A stretch of DNA of 64,000 bases from Aquisphaera insulae (GCF_011064615.1 NZ_JAALJH010000031.1:1-64000); one strand, 5' to 3'. Shown: positions 10,038-19,717, counted from the stretch's first letter. Notes: a model not told the origin generated them from the letters alone. A program made the numbers and translations.

Positions 10038-12743
10038 TCATCGCTCGGCCGAGGGCGTCCCGGCACGCGTCAGCGCCGAGACGCCCCGGCGGAACCGATC
10101 GAGGCGGATGCGGGCGAGGGTGTCTTCGGGGTTGATCCGGACGCCCTCCTCGTAATCCCTGAGGGCCTCGTCGAGACGGCCCTCGAGCTCGTTGCACTGG
10201 CCTTCGAGCTTGAACGTGGTCCCCCGATACCATCGATCGAGCTGCCCGCGGAACGCGTCGCCAGCGCCGACGAGATACGCATCGATCGGCTCGCGAGCCG
10301 TGCGGACCAGGTTCAGGTTCTCGGCCCACGATTGCCTGCGGCGGAGGGTCCGCGGGGCGAGGAACTCGAGCCGAGGGTGGTCGTCCGTGCTCAGCATGCC
10401 CCGCGCCGCCAGCTCGGCCACGCCGCGATCCCCGACCAGGAAGGAGTCCAGGAGCTGGATCGTCGACCCGATCGATACCTCGAGCAGATCGCGGGCGACG
10501 GGGGGAGCGGCCAGGCGGAGGGCCAGGCGATCGGGGTCGATGGCGATCGGGTCCGTCGAGGCGAGGAGGATCGTGTTCTCGTGCGGCTCGAGGTTGGGAT
10601 ACCAGACCTGGACGTGGGGGAAGGCCGCCTGGAGGCTCCGGAGGATCCCCCGGACGTCGTCGGGCGACATGCCGTAGAGCGGGAGCCACGTCGAGAGGAT
10701 CCCCCCGGGCCGAAGCCGCCTCGCGCAGTTGCGGAAGTAGTCGTAGCCGTAGAGTGCGGCATTCCCGCGGAACCGGGGATGGGTCGAATCCGAGAGGATC
10801 AGGTCGTAGGTACGATCGGTGACGGCGACATGGCTCCGCGCGTCGGCGATGGTCAGCCTGACGCGCGGGTCCTTCAGGACGCCGTGGTTGATGTCGGCGA
10901 ACCACTGCGAGGCGACCCTGGGGACGTCCGGGGTCAGCTCCACGATCTCGATGGAGAGCACCTCCGGATGGAGGCTCACCGCGTAGCAGGTCCCGCCCGA
11001 GCCAAACCCGATCTGGAGCGCCGCGCGGGGCGATGGGTGGAGGCAGACCGGGAGGTGTCCCTGGAGCTTCTGGGTGGCGCGGAGCACGCCGTTGGTCCCG
11101 GCCACGTTCACGCCGTTCACCGAGATGATCCGATCGCCCGTGGGGAGCTGGTGCGCCGTGACCGCGGCGTCGGAGCCCTCCACGAGGGCCAGCAGCTTGC
11201 CGGGCTCGCGGCGGGCATAGACGCCCTCTAGCGACAGGAATTCGTTCGGCAGCCAGCAGGCCACGACCAGGGCCGCGAGGGCCGCCGGGAGCAGCGAGCC
11301 GGGCCGTGCGGAGCGATCGCGCCAGGCCTGCAGCGTCAGGAGCCCGAGCGTGCCCTGGGCGACGGCCAGCGCGGCGACGGCCTGCTGCGTGCCGATCGAC
11401 GGGATCAGCCAGGCCGTCGCCGCGACGGCGCCGGCGATCGCGCCCAGGGTGTTCACCCCATAAAGCCGGCCCGTCCGCCGGCCGACGGCGTCGGCGCCCA
11501 CGTAGAGCCCGGCCGCGATCGAGAAGCTCGCCCCCAGGAAGAACGCGGAGGGGGCGAAGACCAGCAGGCTGAGCCCCAGGTGGAGCGGGATCTGCCCCCC
11601 CCAGAACGTCATCGACTCGACGAACGCCAGGGCGTTGATCGGCCCCCAGAGGACCACCAGCATCGGGATCGAGAGCAGCGCGGCCGAGGCCGCCAGCGTC
11701 TGGGCCGCGCCGAGCCATCGCCAGCCTCGCGACCGCCCCCCCCCGAGCCTGGCACCGGCCGCGGCCCCGACGGCGTGGCCGATCAGGTACGCGGTCAGCA
11801 TGAGCGTGAACGCATACGTCGTGTCGTCGGTCACGGCCGCCTGGAAGGCGCGCGTCCAGAGCACCTCGTAGGCCAGGCCGCAGAAGCCGGAGACGGCCGC
11901 GATCGCGAGCGCCAGCCGGTCGTCGCGACGGCCGGCGGGTGCGTCGGCGCCCGCGATCGGCGCCGATCGGTCGGGAGAGGAGGCCGGCATCGCCCCCCGC
12001 TCGAGGCGGGAACGGCGATCCCAGCGCAGCGAGACCGCCCCGGCGGCGATGTCGATGAGCGCCGCCGCCGCGTTGGTCTCGGCCACGCCCAGCCAGAAGA
12101 TCAGCAGGCATCCGGTGGCGAGGCATCCGGCGACGGCCCCGGCGGTGTTCGCCGCGTAGAGCCGGCCGGCGAGACGCCCGGGGCCCTCGGTCGCGGCGGC
12201 GGCCCCGCGGGCCACCGACCGCGCCAGGATCGGCAGCGTGCCGCCCATCATCAGCGTCGGCGGCGCGAGGGCGAGCACCGCCACCAGGGCCCGGGCCGCG
12301 GTCGAGGCCGCCGGCGCGTCCCCGATCCACGGGGCGGCCCTCGCCAGCAGCATGCCCAGCGCCGGGAAGATCAGCGGGACCGCCAGGGCATAGAGCCCGA
12401 TCAGCAGCTCGAGGATCCCGAAGAGCCGGAGGGGACGGGCGATCCCCTGGACCCGCCTGCCCCAGAAGATCGCCCCCAGGCCGAGCCCCCCCAGGTAGGC
12501 GACCAGCACCGCCATGACCGACCAGGTGGTCGCCCCGAGCAGGCCGCCGAGCATCCGGGTCCAGACCACCTCGAACATCAACCCCGATGCGCCCGTGGCG
12601 GTGAAGAGGAGCAGGACCGCCGCGACCGACGGGATCGCCGCCGCGCGCGTCGGCCGGAGGAGGTCCGGAGTGGCGGTCTCTTTCATGGGGGATACCCCGT
12701 CAGGATTCGGCCGGAGGAGGTCCGGAGTGGCGGTCTCTTTCAT
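10038..12743 (-). CDS. Fused MFS-like membrane domain and spermidine-synthase-like domain
   Basis: About 901 residues. The first ~500 form a polytopic domain in two similar halves (GLMFEVVWTRMLGG and GLAYEVLWTRAFQA begin the halves), as in the common fused MFS/spermidine synthase proteins. The C-terminal half holds a Rossmann methyltransferase-like fold: ALQIGFGSGGTCYAV, then IEIVELTPDV and YDLILSDSTHP. The end is TPR-like (DEALRDYEEGVRINPED). Propylamine transfer is not proven; many fusions of this type have unknown substrates. Start choice is complicated by a 57-base tandem duplication that gives two equivalent ATGs, 12743 and 12686; the outer one adds 19 residues. Divergent from the glycosidase-like gene. 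Confidence 0.82.
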   Translation of the reverse strand: MKETATPDLLRPNPDGVSPMKETATPDLLRPTRAAAIPSVAAVLLLFTATGASGLMFEVVWTRMLGGLLGATTWSVMAVLVAYLGGLGLGAIFWGRRVQGIARPLRLFGILELLIGLYALAVPLIFPALGMLLARAAPWIGDAPAASTAARALVAVLALAPPTLMMGGTLPILARSVARGAAAATEGPGRLAGRLYAANTAGAVAGCLATGCLLIFWLGVAETNAAAALIDIAAGAVSLRWDRRSRLERGAMPASSPDRSAPIAGADAPAGRRDDRLALAIAAVSGFCGLAYEVLWTRAFQAAVTDDTTYAFTLMLTAYLIGHAVGAAAGARLGGGRSRGWRWLGAAQTLAASAALLSIPMLVVLWGPINALAFVESMTFWGGQIPLHLGLSLLVFAPSAFFLGASFSIAAGLYVGADAVGRRTGRLYGVNTLGAIAGAVAATAWLIPSIGTQQAVAALAVAQGTLGLLTLQAWRDRSARPGSLLPAALAALVVACWLPNEFLSLEGVYARREPGKLLALVEGSDAAVTAHQLPTGDRIISVNGVNVAGTNGVLRATQKLQGHLPVCLHPSPRAALQIGFGSGGTCYAVSLHPEVLSIEIVELTPDVPRVASQWFADINHGVLKDPRVRLTIADARSHVAVTDRTYDLILSDSTHPRFRGNAALYGYDYFRNCARRLRPGGILSTWLPLYGMSPDDVRGILRSLQAAFPHVQVWYPNLEPHENTILLASTDPIAIDPDRLALRLAAPPVARDLLEVSIGSTIQLLDSFLVGDRGVAELAARGMLSTDDHPRLEFLAPRTLRRRQSWAENLNLVRTAREPIDAYLVGAGDAFRGQLDRWYRGTTFKLEGQCNELEGRLDEALRDYEEGVRINPEDTLARIRLDRFRRGVSALTRAGTPSAER

Positions 12744-12749
12744 GGGGGA
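12650..12749. repeat. Tandem duplication spanning the start of the MFS-spermidine synthase gene
   Basis: A 43-base segment occurs at 12650-12692 and, without mismatch, at 12707-12749, a period of 57 bases. Each copy encodes MKETATPDLLRP on the minus strand, so the gene begins with the same 12-residue peptide twice, each with its own ATG. The period is a multiple of three and keeps the frame. The identity of the copies implies a recent event. Confidence 0.9.
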
Positions 12750-12823
12750 GCCCCCGCAAGGATAATGACGCGTGAAAGGATAGCATGGGACCGGGCGGGA
12801 AGGGAGCCGATGTGGAGATTGCG

Positions 12824-15151
12824 ATGAGGCCATTCGCCACCACGACTCTCCTCTGCGTCGCCCTGACCGTCGTCCGGCCCCTGGTCCCCGCCCCCGCCCA
12901 GGTGGTCAATCCCGCGATCTGGGGCGAGGTCATCATGCCCCAGCCCTTCGACTCGCGTCCCTTCCGCGAGGTCCGCGTCCCGGCCTGGCTCGAGGACGTC
13001 ACCGGCTGCGGCTACACGCTCTCCGGGATGGACTCGAAGGGGAGGGAGAAGGCCGCGTCGCTGGGGGTCGGGATCAGCGAGATCGGGTTCGTCGATCCCT
13101 TCTACGCGTATTACGACAGCAAGCTCCTGAAGCGGCGGAGCCCTCACGTGCCGCCCGATCGGCTCGGCCGCGACATCGCCGAGTACAAGCGGCTGGGCGT
13201 CCGGATCCTGGGCGTCTATCCGCCGTGCCTCCAGGGCGAGGTCTACGAGCTTCACCCGGAGTGGCGGCGGATCGCGGAGAAGGACGGACCGATCCCCCAA
13301 GTGGACCTGGGGAAATACCCACACGGTGGGATGCTCTGCCTGCTGGGTCCCTACGGCGATTTCTTCATCGACGTCCTGGCCGAGATCCTCGCGACCTTCC
13401 CGGACGTGGACGCCTTCAGCTTCGATGGCCTGCACTACGCGGGGGTCTGCTACTGCGGGAATTGCCGGGCGGCGTTCCGCAAGGACACCGGCGGCGAGAT
13501 CCCCAAGGTGGACATGAACGATCCCGCCTTCCGCCGCTATCAGCACTGGGCGGACCGGCGGATGGAGGGCCTGATCGTCCGCATGCAGACGCGGCTGAAG
13601 GGGATCAAGCCGGGCGTCGCGCTCGTCACCTGGACGACCAACGCGGGCCGGTTCGGCCACTTCCTGAGCATCCCGCGCAACATGCCCGCGCGGATGAACC
13701 TGCTGCTGGACGCACCCGACCAGGAGTTCTGGCTCGACGAGACGAACCGGGGCGCGACGATCCTCCCCGCGCTGGCGAACGCCACGATCTGGGCGATGAC
13801 GAATCACCGCGTGGCGTTCAGCGAACCCTACCTCATGTCACACGGCAACCCCTACGGCAAGGACAGCTTCCCGCCGCACGAGGTCCTCCGCCGGATGCTG
13901 CTGGCGGTGACCTACGGCGCCTCGCCGAGCATCGCCGTGGCCCAGCCGGAGAACCTCCGAGGGGCCGTGGAGGCGGGACTCCTCGAGGTCAAGAGGCGCA
14001 AGCCCTGGCTCGGCCACAAGCGGCCGGAGCCCTGGGCCGCGATCGCCCTCGGCGACAACACGCGGAACTTCTACGGCCGGGATCCCGGCAAGGTGGAGGA
14101 ACGATACCTCGCCCACGTGCTGGGTGCCTTCCGCGCGGCCGTCGAGGAGCACCTGCCCGCCACGATCGTCAACGACTGGGACCTGAACGCGCGAGACCTC
14201 GCGCGGTACAGGGTCCTGGTCCTCCCCAACACCGCCTGCCTGGACGCCGCCCAGGCCGCCGGGATCGACGCGTTCGTCCGCGCGGGGGGCGGGCTCGTCG
14301 CCAGCCTGGACACTTCGCTCTTCGACGAGTTCGGCGACCCTCGCGAGGGCTTCGCGCTCGGCCCGGCCCTGGGCGTTGCGCATCGCGGCCCGCCCGAATT
14401 CGGCGGAGCGGCGGCGCGTCCGGCAGAGCTTGACGTCAACTTCGCGAAGTCGATCGGGCCGGACTACTGGGAAAAGCGCAGGAATGTGTTCGACTACCGC
14501 CAGGAGCCGGGATCGTTCCTGGATCGCGGACCGGGCGGCTACGTCGGCCGGGAGCCGGTCGTGTTCAAGGGCCCGGCCGTGCGGGTGGCGACGACGGGCG
14601 AGGGCAGGACCGTCCTCGGGACCTTGCAACCGAGGCCCGGCGACGGCCCGTCCGCCCCCGACGCCGCGATCCCGGCAGTCGTCGCCCGGCGACACGGCAA
14701 GGGGAAGGTGGTGTACCTCGCGGCCGGCTTCGACGCGGCCTACTACCTCTACGGCTACCCCTATCACCGGCTCCTGCTGGCGGATGCGATCCGGTGGGCG
14801 GCCTCGGCGCCGCCGCCCGTCGCGGTGGAGGCGCCGATGTGCGTCCATGCCAACCTGATGAGGCAGGATAAGGCCGGCCAACGGCTGATCCTCCACCTCT
14901 ACAGCGACCTCAACACGACCGCCTTCCACGCCCTGCCCGACCAGGACGTCCCGCTCCGCGAGGAGGCCGTCCCCATCCACGACATCCGCGTCACCTTCGA
15001 ATCCGCCTACGCGCTGCGGCGGGTCCACCTCGAGCCCGAAGGGATCGAGCTCGCCGTCGAGCGGACCGCCGCGGGGAGCCGTGTCGTGGTGCCCCGGCTC
15101 GAGGTCCATTCGATGGTCGTGGGCGAGCTGGATCCGCATCCGGGGCCGTGA
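12824..15151 (+). CDS. Secreted glycoside-hydrolase-like protein (beta-galactosidase/GHL type)
   Basis: 775 residues starting MRPFATTTLLCVAL, a signal peptide with likely cleavage near PAPAQ. The start at 12824 has GGAG 8 nt upstream; an earlier ATG at 12785 would add a charged extension. The N-terminal ~380 residues look like a TIM barrel of the hypothetical glycosyl hydrolase class (YKRLGVRILGVYPP, VDAFSFDGLHYAGVCYCGNC). A middle alpha/beta domain (ATIVNDWDLNARDLARYRVLVLPNTACL, FVRAGGGLVASLDTS) resembles the trimerisation domain of GH42-type beta-galactosidases, and the end is beta-rich. The catalytic acids are not obvious to me, so the substrate is unassigned; polysaccharide degradation outside the cytoplasm is the likely role. 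Confidence 0.72.
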   Translation: MRPFATTTLLCVALTVVRPLVPAPAQVVNPAIWGEVIMPQPFDSRPFREVRVPAWLEDVTGCGYTLSGMDSKGREKAASLGVGISEIGFVDPFYAYYDSKLLKRRSPHVPPDRLGRDIAEYKRLGVRILGVYPPCLQGEVYELHPEWRRIAEKDGPIPQVDLGKYPHGGMLCLLGPYGDFFIDVLAEILATFPDVDAFSFDGLHYAGVCYCGNCRAAFRKDTGGEIPKVDMNDPAFRRYQHWADRRMEGLIVRMQTRLKGIKPGVALVTWTTNAGRFGHFLSIPRNMPARMNLLLDAPDQEFWLDETNRGATILPALANATIWAMTNHRVAFSEPYLMSHGNPYGKDSFPPHEVLRRMLLAVTYGASPSIAVAQPENLRGAVEAGLLEVKRRKPWLGHKRPEPWAAIALGDNTRNFYGRDPGKVEERYLAHVLGAFRAAVEEHLPATIVNDWDLNARDLARYRVLVLPNTACLDAAQAAGIDAFVRAGGGLVASLDTSLFDEFGDPREGFALGPALGVAHRGPPEFGGAAARPAELDVNFAKSIGPDYWEKRRNVFDYRQEPGSFLDRGPGGYVGREPVVFKGPAVRVATTGEGRTVLGTLQPRPGDGPSAPDAAIPAVVARRHGKGKVVYLAAGFDAAYYLYGYPYHRLLLADAIRWAASAPPPVAVEAPMCVHANLMRQDKAGQRLILHLYSDLNTTAFHALPDQDVPLREEAVPIHDIRVTFESAYALRRVHLEPEGIELAVERTAAGSRVVVPRLEVHSMVVGELDPHPGP

Positions 15152-15215
15152 GCGGCGGAAACCGCCGGCAAGGGGCGGGACTTCGGGCGCATGATTCGAT
15201 ACAATCCGAGGTTCC

Positions 15216-15236
15216 GGCGCCTGTGGGTCAGGCGCC
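15216..15236 (+). promoter_or_regulatory. Perfect 8-bp hairpin in the leader of the FKBP gene
   Basis: GGCGCCTG at 15216-15223, loop TGGGT, CAGGCGCC at 15229-15236. A TACAAT hexamer at 15200-15205 could be a -10 element, which would place the hairpin at the 5' end of the mRNA, but no good -35 is seen. It could instead be the terminator of the preceding gene; no T-tract follows. Confidence 0.33.
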
Positions 15237-15294
15237 CGCGGGCCGGCCGGCGGACCGCCGGGGGCCGCTTCATTGCAGACAGAAAGGATGTTCG

Positions 15295-15999
15295 ATGAAG
15301 GTTTTGGTTTGCGTCGCGCTGGCGACGGGCCTCATGGCCACCTCCGCCATGGCCCAGGATCCGGCCGCGCCGGTCCAGCTCAAGAGCCTGAAGGAGAAGG
15401 CGAGCTACGGCTACGGCTTCATGATGGGCCAGAACATGAAGAAGCAGGGGGTCGACCTGGACCCCGTGCTGCTCGCCCGGGGGTTGGCCGATGCCTTCGG
15501 CGGCAATGAGGCGCTCCTGAAGGAGCCCGAGATCCAGGCCAGCATCCAGGAGTTCGCCCGCCAGGTCCAGGCCAAGCAGGCGAGCATGGCCGGCAAGGCC
15601 GCGGAGTCCAACAAGGCGGAGGGCGTGAAGTTCCTGGCCGAGAACAAGAAGAAGCCGGGCGTCACCACCACGGCGAGCGGCCTCCAGTACAAGGTCATCA
15701 AGCAGGGGACCGGCCCCAAGCCCAAGGCCAGCGACACGGTCACGGTCCATTACGAGGGCAAGCTCCTCGACGGCACCGTCTTCGACAGCTCGATCAAGCG
15801 CGGAGAGCCGATCGAATTCCCGCTCAGCGGCGTCATCAAGGGGTGGACCGAGGGCGTCCAGCTCATGCCGGTGGGCTCCACCTACCAGTTCTTCATCCCC
15901 AGCGAGCTCGCCTACGGCGAGAGCCCCCGGCCCGGCGGCCCCATCCCCCCCAACGCCGTCCTCACCTTCGAGGTCCAGCTCATCAAGATCGGCGAATAA
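15295..15999 (+). CDS. FKBP-type peptidyl-prolyl cis-trans isomerase, Mip/FkpA-like
   Basis: 234 residues beginning MKVLVCVALATGLMATSAMAQ, a clear signal peptide, with AAAGGA upstream of the ATG. Residues ~28-110 match the helical FKBP N-terminal dimerisation domain (EKASYGYGFMMGQNMKKQGVDL). Residues ~125-233 are the catalytic FKBP domain, with TVTVHYEGKLLDGTVFDSS, FPLSGVIKGWTEGVQLMPVGS and IPSELAYGE. The expected role is proline isomerisation and chaperoning of envelope proteins. It stands alone, about 140 bases after the glycosidase-like gene. Confidence 0.94.
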   Translation: MKVLVCVALATGLMATSAMAQDPAAPVQLKSLKEKASYGYGFMMGQNMKKQGVDLDPVLLARGLADAFGGNEALLKEPEIQASIQEFARQVQAKQASMAGKAAESNKAEGVKFLAENKKKPGVTTTASGLQYKVIKQGTGPKPKASDTVTVHYEGKLLDGTVFDSSIKRGEPIEFPLSGVIKGWTEGVQLMPVGSTYQFFIPSELAYGESPRPGGPIPPNAVLTFEVQLIKIGE

Positions 16000-16088
16000 C
16001 ACCCTCTGCGAGAGAGTCGAGAGTAGGAACGGGAGGGAGGGGAGAGCAGAGCACGAGAAGGGCTCCCACCTTTCCGTCTTTCGGCTCT

Positions 16089-17648
16089 CTACTCCCTCGT
16101 TTCTACCCTCTCCCCGGAGGCGTCGCCGCCCTCGGCGTCGGGGAGGTTCAGCTCCTTGATGCGGCGATAGAGGCGGGGGCGGGAGATGCCCAGCAGCTCC
16201 GCGGCGCGGGACTTGTTCTGCCGGGCGCTGGCCAGCGCGGACTCGATCAGCCGGCGTTCGATCTCGGCGAGGAGCTCGTCGAGCGGCTGGGGTTGGCGGG
16301 GGGCGGCCGGCGGCAGGTAGGCGCCGGCGAGGTGGCCGCGGACCGCGGCCGGCAGGTCGGCGAGGTCGATCAGGGGGAGGCTCCCGTCCCGTTCCGGCGA
16401 GCCGCCGTCGGCGGGGCTCGGATCGCGATCGGTTCCCTGGTCGTGGACCTCGCCCCGGCTCCGATCCCGATACGTCCGCTCCGCCGCGACGACCACCCGG
16501 TCGAGCTCGCGGAGATTGCCCGGCCAGTCGTACGCCTGGATGGCCGCCATCGCCGGGCCGGTGAGGCCCGAGGCGCGGCCGCCGGTCCGGCGGTTGGCCC
16601 GCTCGAGGAAATGCTGGGCCAGCAGCGGCAGGTCGTGCGGTCGTTCGCGGAGCGGCGGCAGCCGGAGGACCAGGACGCTGATCGCGCAGTGGAGATCGGC
16701 CCGGACGACGTCGCGCCGGGCGGCCTCCTCGATGTCGCCGGCCGTGACGGCGATCACGCGGACGCGGACGTGGGAAGGGCCGCGTCCGTTCTGCCGGCTC
16801 GCGTCCCGGCCGTGGCCGTTCCGGTCGATCACGGCGGCGAGGCGGGCCTGCACGTCGCGCGGCATGGCCCGGATGTCGCCGATCAGGAGGGTGGATCCGT
16901 CCGGCAGCGCAAGCCGGGGGCGTGCCGACGCGGGATCGCAATCATCGGCGTCGTCGGGGGGGGCGAAGAGCTCGCGGTCGAGCGCGTCCGCCGGCAGGGC
17001 CTCGCAGTCGATCGGCACGAGCGGGCGATCCCTGCCGGCGCCGAGGCCGTGGATGACCCGGGCGACCAGCCGCTTGCCCGTGCCCGGCTCGCCGACGATC
17101 AGGACCGGGACGTCCGTGGCGGCGGCCACCCGGACCTGCCTCAGGAGCCGATCATGCCACGGCCCGGAGCCGATCAGGGCGTCCATGCCATGGTCGCGGT
17201 AGAGCCGTTCTCGCAGGCCCATCAGGCGGACGCGGTGCGAGTGGGCACGCGACTCCGGGACGCTCGCCGTCTCGTCGGCGGGCCGGAGCTGGCCGAGCAG
17301 CCCGAGCACCGCGCCCTGAGGGTCGCGGAAGGGCCAGAACTCGACCCGTCGCCAGGAGAGCTCCCCGTCGGCGGTGGGGACCAGCGCCGTGGTCCCGGCC
17401 GGCTCGCCGGCGAGGGCCTCCGGCGGTGGCGAATGGCTGGCCGCCAGGTCGACCGAGTCGCCTCCGCGGTCGGGCCCGTGGGCGCCGCAGGTCTGACCCG
17501 CCAGCGACTCCGCCGACTGCCCCGTCAAGGCTTCCCAGGCCCGGTTGGCCCAGACGATCCGCAGCGCGGGATCGATCCAGAACATCGGCTCCCGTGCCTG
17601 CTGCCAGAGTTGTTCGGGACGAAATGCGTTGACGCGTGTGGCCGCCAT
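16089..17648 (-). CDS. PAS-AAA+-Fis regulator resembling a sigma-54 activator but lacking its key motifs
   Basis: 519 residues from MAATRVNAF. An N-terminal PAS-like domain (MFWIDPALRIVWANRAWEAL) is followed by an AAA+ domain with Walker A GEPGTGKRLV (~185) and a C-terminal Fis helix-turn-helix (NKSRAAELLGISRPRLYRRIKEL). Several conserved elements are missing. The GAFTGA loop that contacts sigma-54 is absent (the region reads ELFAPPDDADDCDP). The Walker B DE is replaced (STLLIGDI). Of the two arginine fingers in the R-x-D-L-x-x-R-L motif only the first remains (RADLHCAI). It is therefore unlikely to remodel sigma-54 holoenzyme. It may act as a simple DNA-binding regulator or be decaying. Confidence 0.82.
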   Translation of the reverse strand: MAATRVNAFRPEQLWQQAREPMFWIDPALRIVWANRAWEALTGQSAESLAGQTCGAHGPDRGGDSVDLAASHSPPPEALAGEPAGTTALVPTADGELSWRRVEFWPFRDPQGAVLGLLGQLRPADETASVPESRAHSHRVRLMGLRERLYRDHGMDALIGSGPWHDRLLRQVRVAAATDVPVLIVGEPGTGKRLVARVIHGLGAGRDRPLVPIDCEALPADALDRELFAPPDDADDCDPASARPRLALPDGSTLLIGDIRAMPRDVQARLAAVIDRNGHGRDASRQNGRGPSHVRVRVIAVTAGDIEEAARRDVVRADLHCAISVLVLRLPPLRERPHDLPLLAQHFLERANRRTGGRASGLTGPAMAAIQAYDWPGNLRELDRVVVAAERTYRDRSRGEVHDQGTDRDPSPADGGSPERDGSLPLIDLADLPAAVRGHLAGAYLPPAAPRQPQPLDELLAEIERRLIESALASARQNKSRAAELLGISRPRLYRRIKELNLPDAEGGDASGERVETRE

Positions 17649-17950
17649 GAGACCGGGTGCATCCTGGTTGCCGGGAGAAGCCCAGGGCCGCCGGGGCGTC
17701 CACGACCTCGCCACGCCTCGCCGCCCTCGCTCAACATCGCTCGCGCCGCGAGCCAAGGCAAGCAAAAAGCCGAAAACCCGAGATCGTCAGGTGGCGCCCG
17801 GGCGCCCCGCCCCGGACCGCACATGGCCCCGGGGCCGCATCGACCGTGCTGCCGTGCTGCTGCGGGAGGGCTGGCTCACCTTGACGTATCTCGAGGATGA
17901 GCCGAAGATGCGGCTCTCTCGATGAAGGAATTCACCCAAGGAGGGGTCGG

Positions 17951-18652
17951 ATGCGATCGTTACTTGCCCCGGCGCTCGCCCTGGCGACTCTCGGCCTGCT
18001 GGTCCCAAAGGCCGAGGCGGACAAGATCTCGGTGTCCGTCCTACCGAACGTCAACACGACGACATCGAATGGCGAGCAGTCCAGCATCGGCTCGATCTGG
18101 GGCACCAAGGCCTATGATTCGACCTTGAACGTGTCTGCCGACGGGTCGGCTTCCCTCAACATACCCATCGTCGGCTACATGGGTTCGAACGGGTCCGGCG
18201 CCACGGACGATATAAAGTACCCCATCTCCGCCAGCTTCTCCGCGCTGATCGGGACCCTCACGCCCGGGTCCTCGGATGAATATCGGGGGCCGGGGATCTT
18301 GATCCAGGGCTCCGCGACGGGGACCATCGAGGGTCCGGGCTACGGCGGCACTTACTGGCGATGGTCCGGCGGATATAGCGGCACGGCCACGTCCGTGAGC
18401 CTGGACTGGGCCGGCTCTCAGGACGTCTCACTGCTGCCTGCCGTCCTGCAAGACGCCCTCAAGCATCCGGACCACGTCCATTATTCTGTGTACGTGAGCG
18501 GCGGGTCGGCAAACTACCTCACGCTCAACGTGAACTTCGACGCCCCCTCGTCGAGCGAGGTGCCCGAACCGGGCGCGCTGGTGACGGTGGTCGCCGGGCT
18601 GGGCATGCTGATCGGGAAGCGCCACCGAGCCGCGGCCTCGCGACGCCCTTGA
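17951..18652 (+). CDS. PEP-CTERM sorting-domain protein
   Basis: 233 residues from MRSLLAPALALATLG at 17951, preceded by GAGGGG. A signal peptide (cleavage near AEA) precedes a Ser/Thr/Gly-rich beta-type chain. The end is a canonical PEP-CTERM tag: VPEPGALVTVVAGLGML followed by basic residues GKRHR. Such tags direct exosortase-dependent processing and surface attachment; no exosortase gene lies in the window. The body has no domain I recognise. It converges with the repressor gene, with an 18-base gap. Confidence 0.85.
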   Translation: MRSLLAPALALATLGLLVPKAEADKISVSVLPNVNTTTSNGEQSSIGSIWGTKAYDSTLNVSADGSASLNIPIVGYMGSNGSGATDDIKYPISASFSALIGTLTPGSSDEYRGPGILIQGSATGTIEGPGYGGTYWRWSGGYSGTATSVSLDWAGSQDVSLLPAVLQDALKHPDHVHYSVYVSGGSANYLTLNVNFDAPSSSEVPEPGALVTVVAGLGMLIGKRHRAAASRRP

Positions 18653-18670
18653 CGATCAAGGCCGGGGCCG

Positions 18671-19477
18671 TCACCCCTCGCGGAAGAGGCTCCAGGACCA
18701 GACGACCTGGCCGAGGATGAGGTCGTCGGACTCGGTGTCGAGGTCCCGCGGGACCAGAGGGAACTCGCGGGACTGCGAATTGGGCCGGAGGATGATGTGC
18801 CGGCCGCTGACCTCCAGCCAGCGAATCACCGGCTCGCCCTCCACGCGGGCCGCCACGATCCGGCCGTGGAGCTGGCGAGGATCGGTGACCGACGTGTCGA
18901 TGGCCGCGACCGAGCCGTGCGGCAGGATCGGGCTCATGGCGTCATCCCGCAACCGCATGCCGACCGTCTGCGAGGGATTGGGGATCCAGCGCCGGAAGGC
19001 CATCACCTGCCCCTCGGCCCGTGACGGGTCGTACGCGCGGCCGGCGATCTGCTCGGGGGGGAAGACGGTCACGGCGGCGAAGTCCGGGGAATCCTCGCCG
19101 TGAGGGCCGCTCGGCCTGCCGAGGAGGACACCGTCGGACGGGGTCCGCTCCAGTTGCTCCAGCCCACGACGGATCAGCTCCAGCGGGGTCAGGCTCGCGA
19201 ACGAGGATTCCCGCTCGGCGAGCCGATACCTCGGGCCTTCGCCGGAGATCAGGTACATGGGGTTCACGCCGGTCTGCTCGATGAAGCTGAGCAGCACCTC
19301 GGCCGGCACCGTGACCCCGGTCTCATAGTTGTACCAGGTCCGCGCCGGGAGGCCCAGGCGGCGGGCCAGCTCCGGGCCGCCATGCTCCCCGAAGATCTCC
19401 TGGCGGATCTCCCGGAGTCGACGGGAGAGCGATGCTTTGAGATGGACGCGGACTTTCGGTGTCTTCTTGCGAGCCAC
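18671..19477 (-). CDS. CI/LexA-like transcriptional regulator with a degenerate S24 domain
   Basis: 268 residues. The N-terminal helix-turn-helix is of the phage repressor type (GPELARRLGLPARTWYNYETGVTVP, ~33-57). The C-terminal ~120 residues follow the S24 fold (MRLRDDAMSPILPHGSVAAIDTS, then GRIVAARVEGEPVIRWLEV). In active LexA/CI proteins the first motif has Ser before M-x-P and the second has a catalytic Lys. Here they are Ala (DDAMSP) and Arg (VIRWL), so self-cleavage should be impossible. It probably uses the domain only for dimerisation or ligand sensing. A spaced inverted repeat about 240 bases upstream could be its operator. Confidence 0.82.
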   Translation of the reverse strand: MARKKTPKVRVHLKASLSRRLREIRQEIFGEHGGPELARRLGLPARTWYNYETGVTVPAEVLLSFIEQTGVNPMYLISGEGPRYRLAERESSFASLTPLELIRRGLEQLERTPSDGVLLGRPSGPHGEDSPDFAAVTVFPPEQIAGRAYDPSRAEGQVMAFRRWIPNPSQTVGMRLRDDAMSPILPHGSVAAIDTSVTDPRQLHGRIVAARVEGEPVIRWLEVSGRHIILRPNSQSREFPLVPRDLDTESDDLILGQVVWSWSLFREG

Positions 19478-19717
19478 GGCGCTCGATCCCGCAAGCGGGA
19501 ACCTCCGGGGAGGGCCAGGAAAGCCATGGGGACGAATCGGTGGAGCCGCGCCGAGAGCTCGCCTTACTAACCCGTCCCCGAGCGAGACCGCGAATCAAGG
19601 CCTCAACCGGAGCGGGTGTCGACCTCGACATGCCTCCGCCACGCCGGATCAAGCTAGCATAAACTCGTGATGAAGTCACGCCGAGGGGGTAATGGTGCCG
19701 AAAACCGACAACTACGT

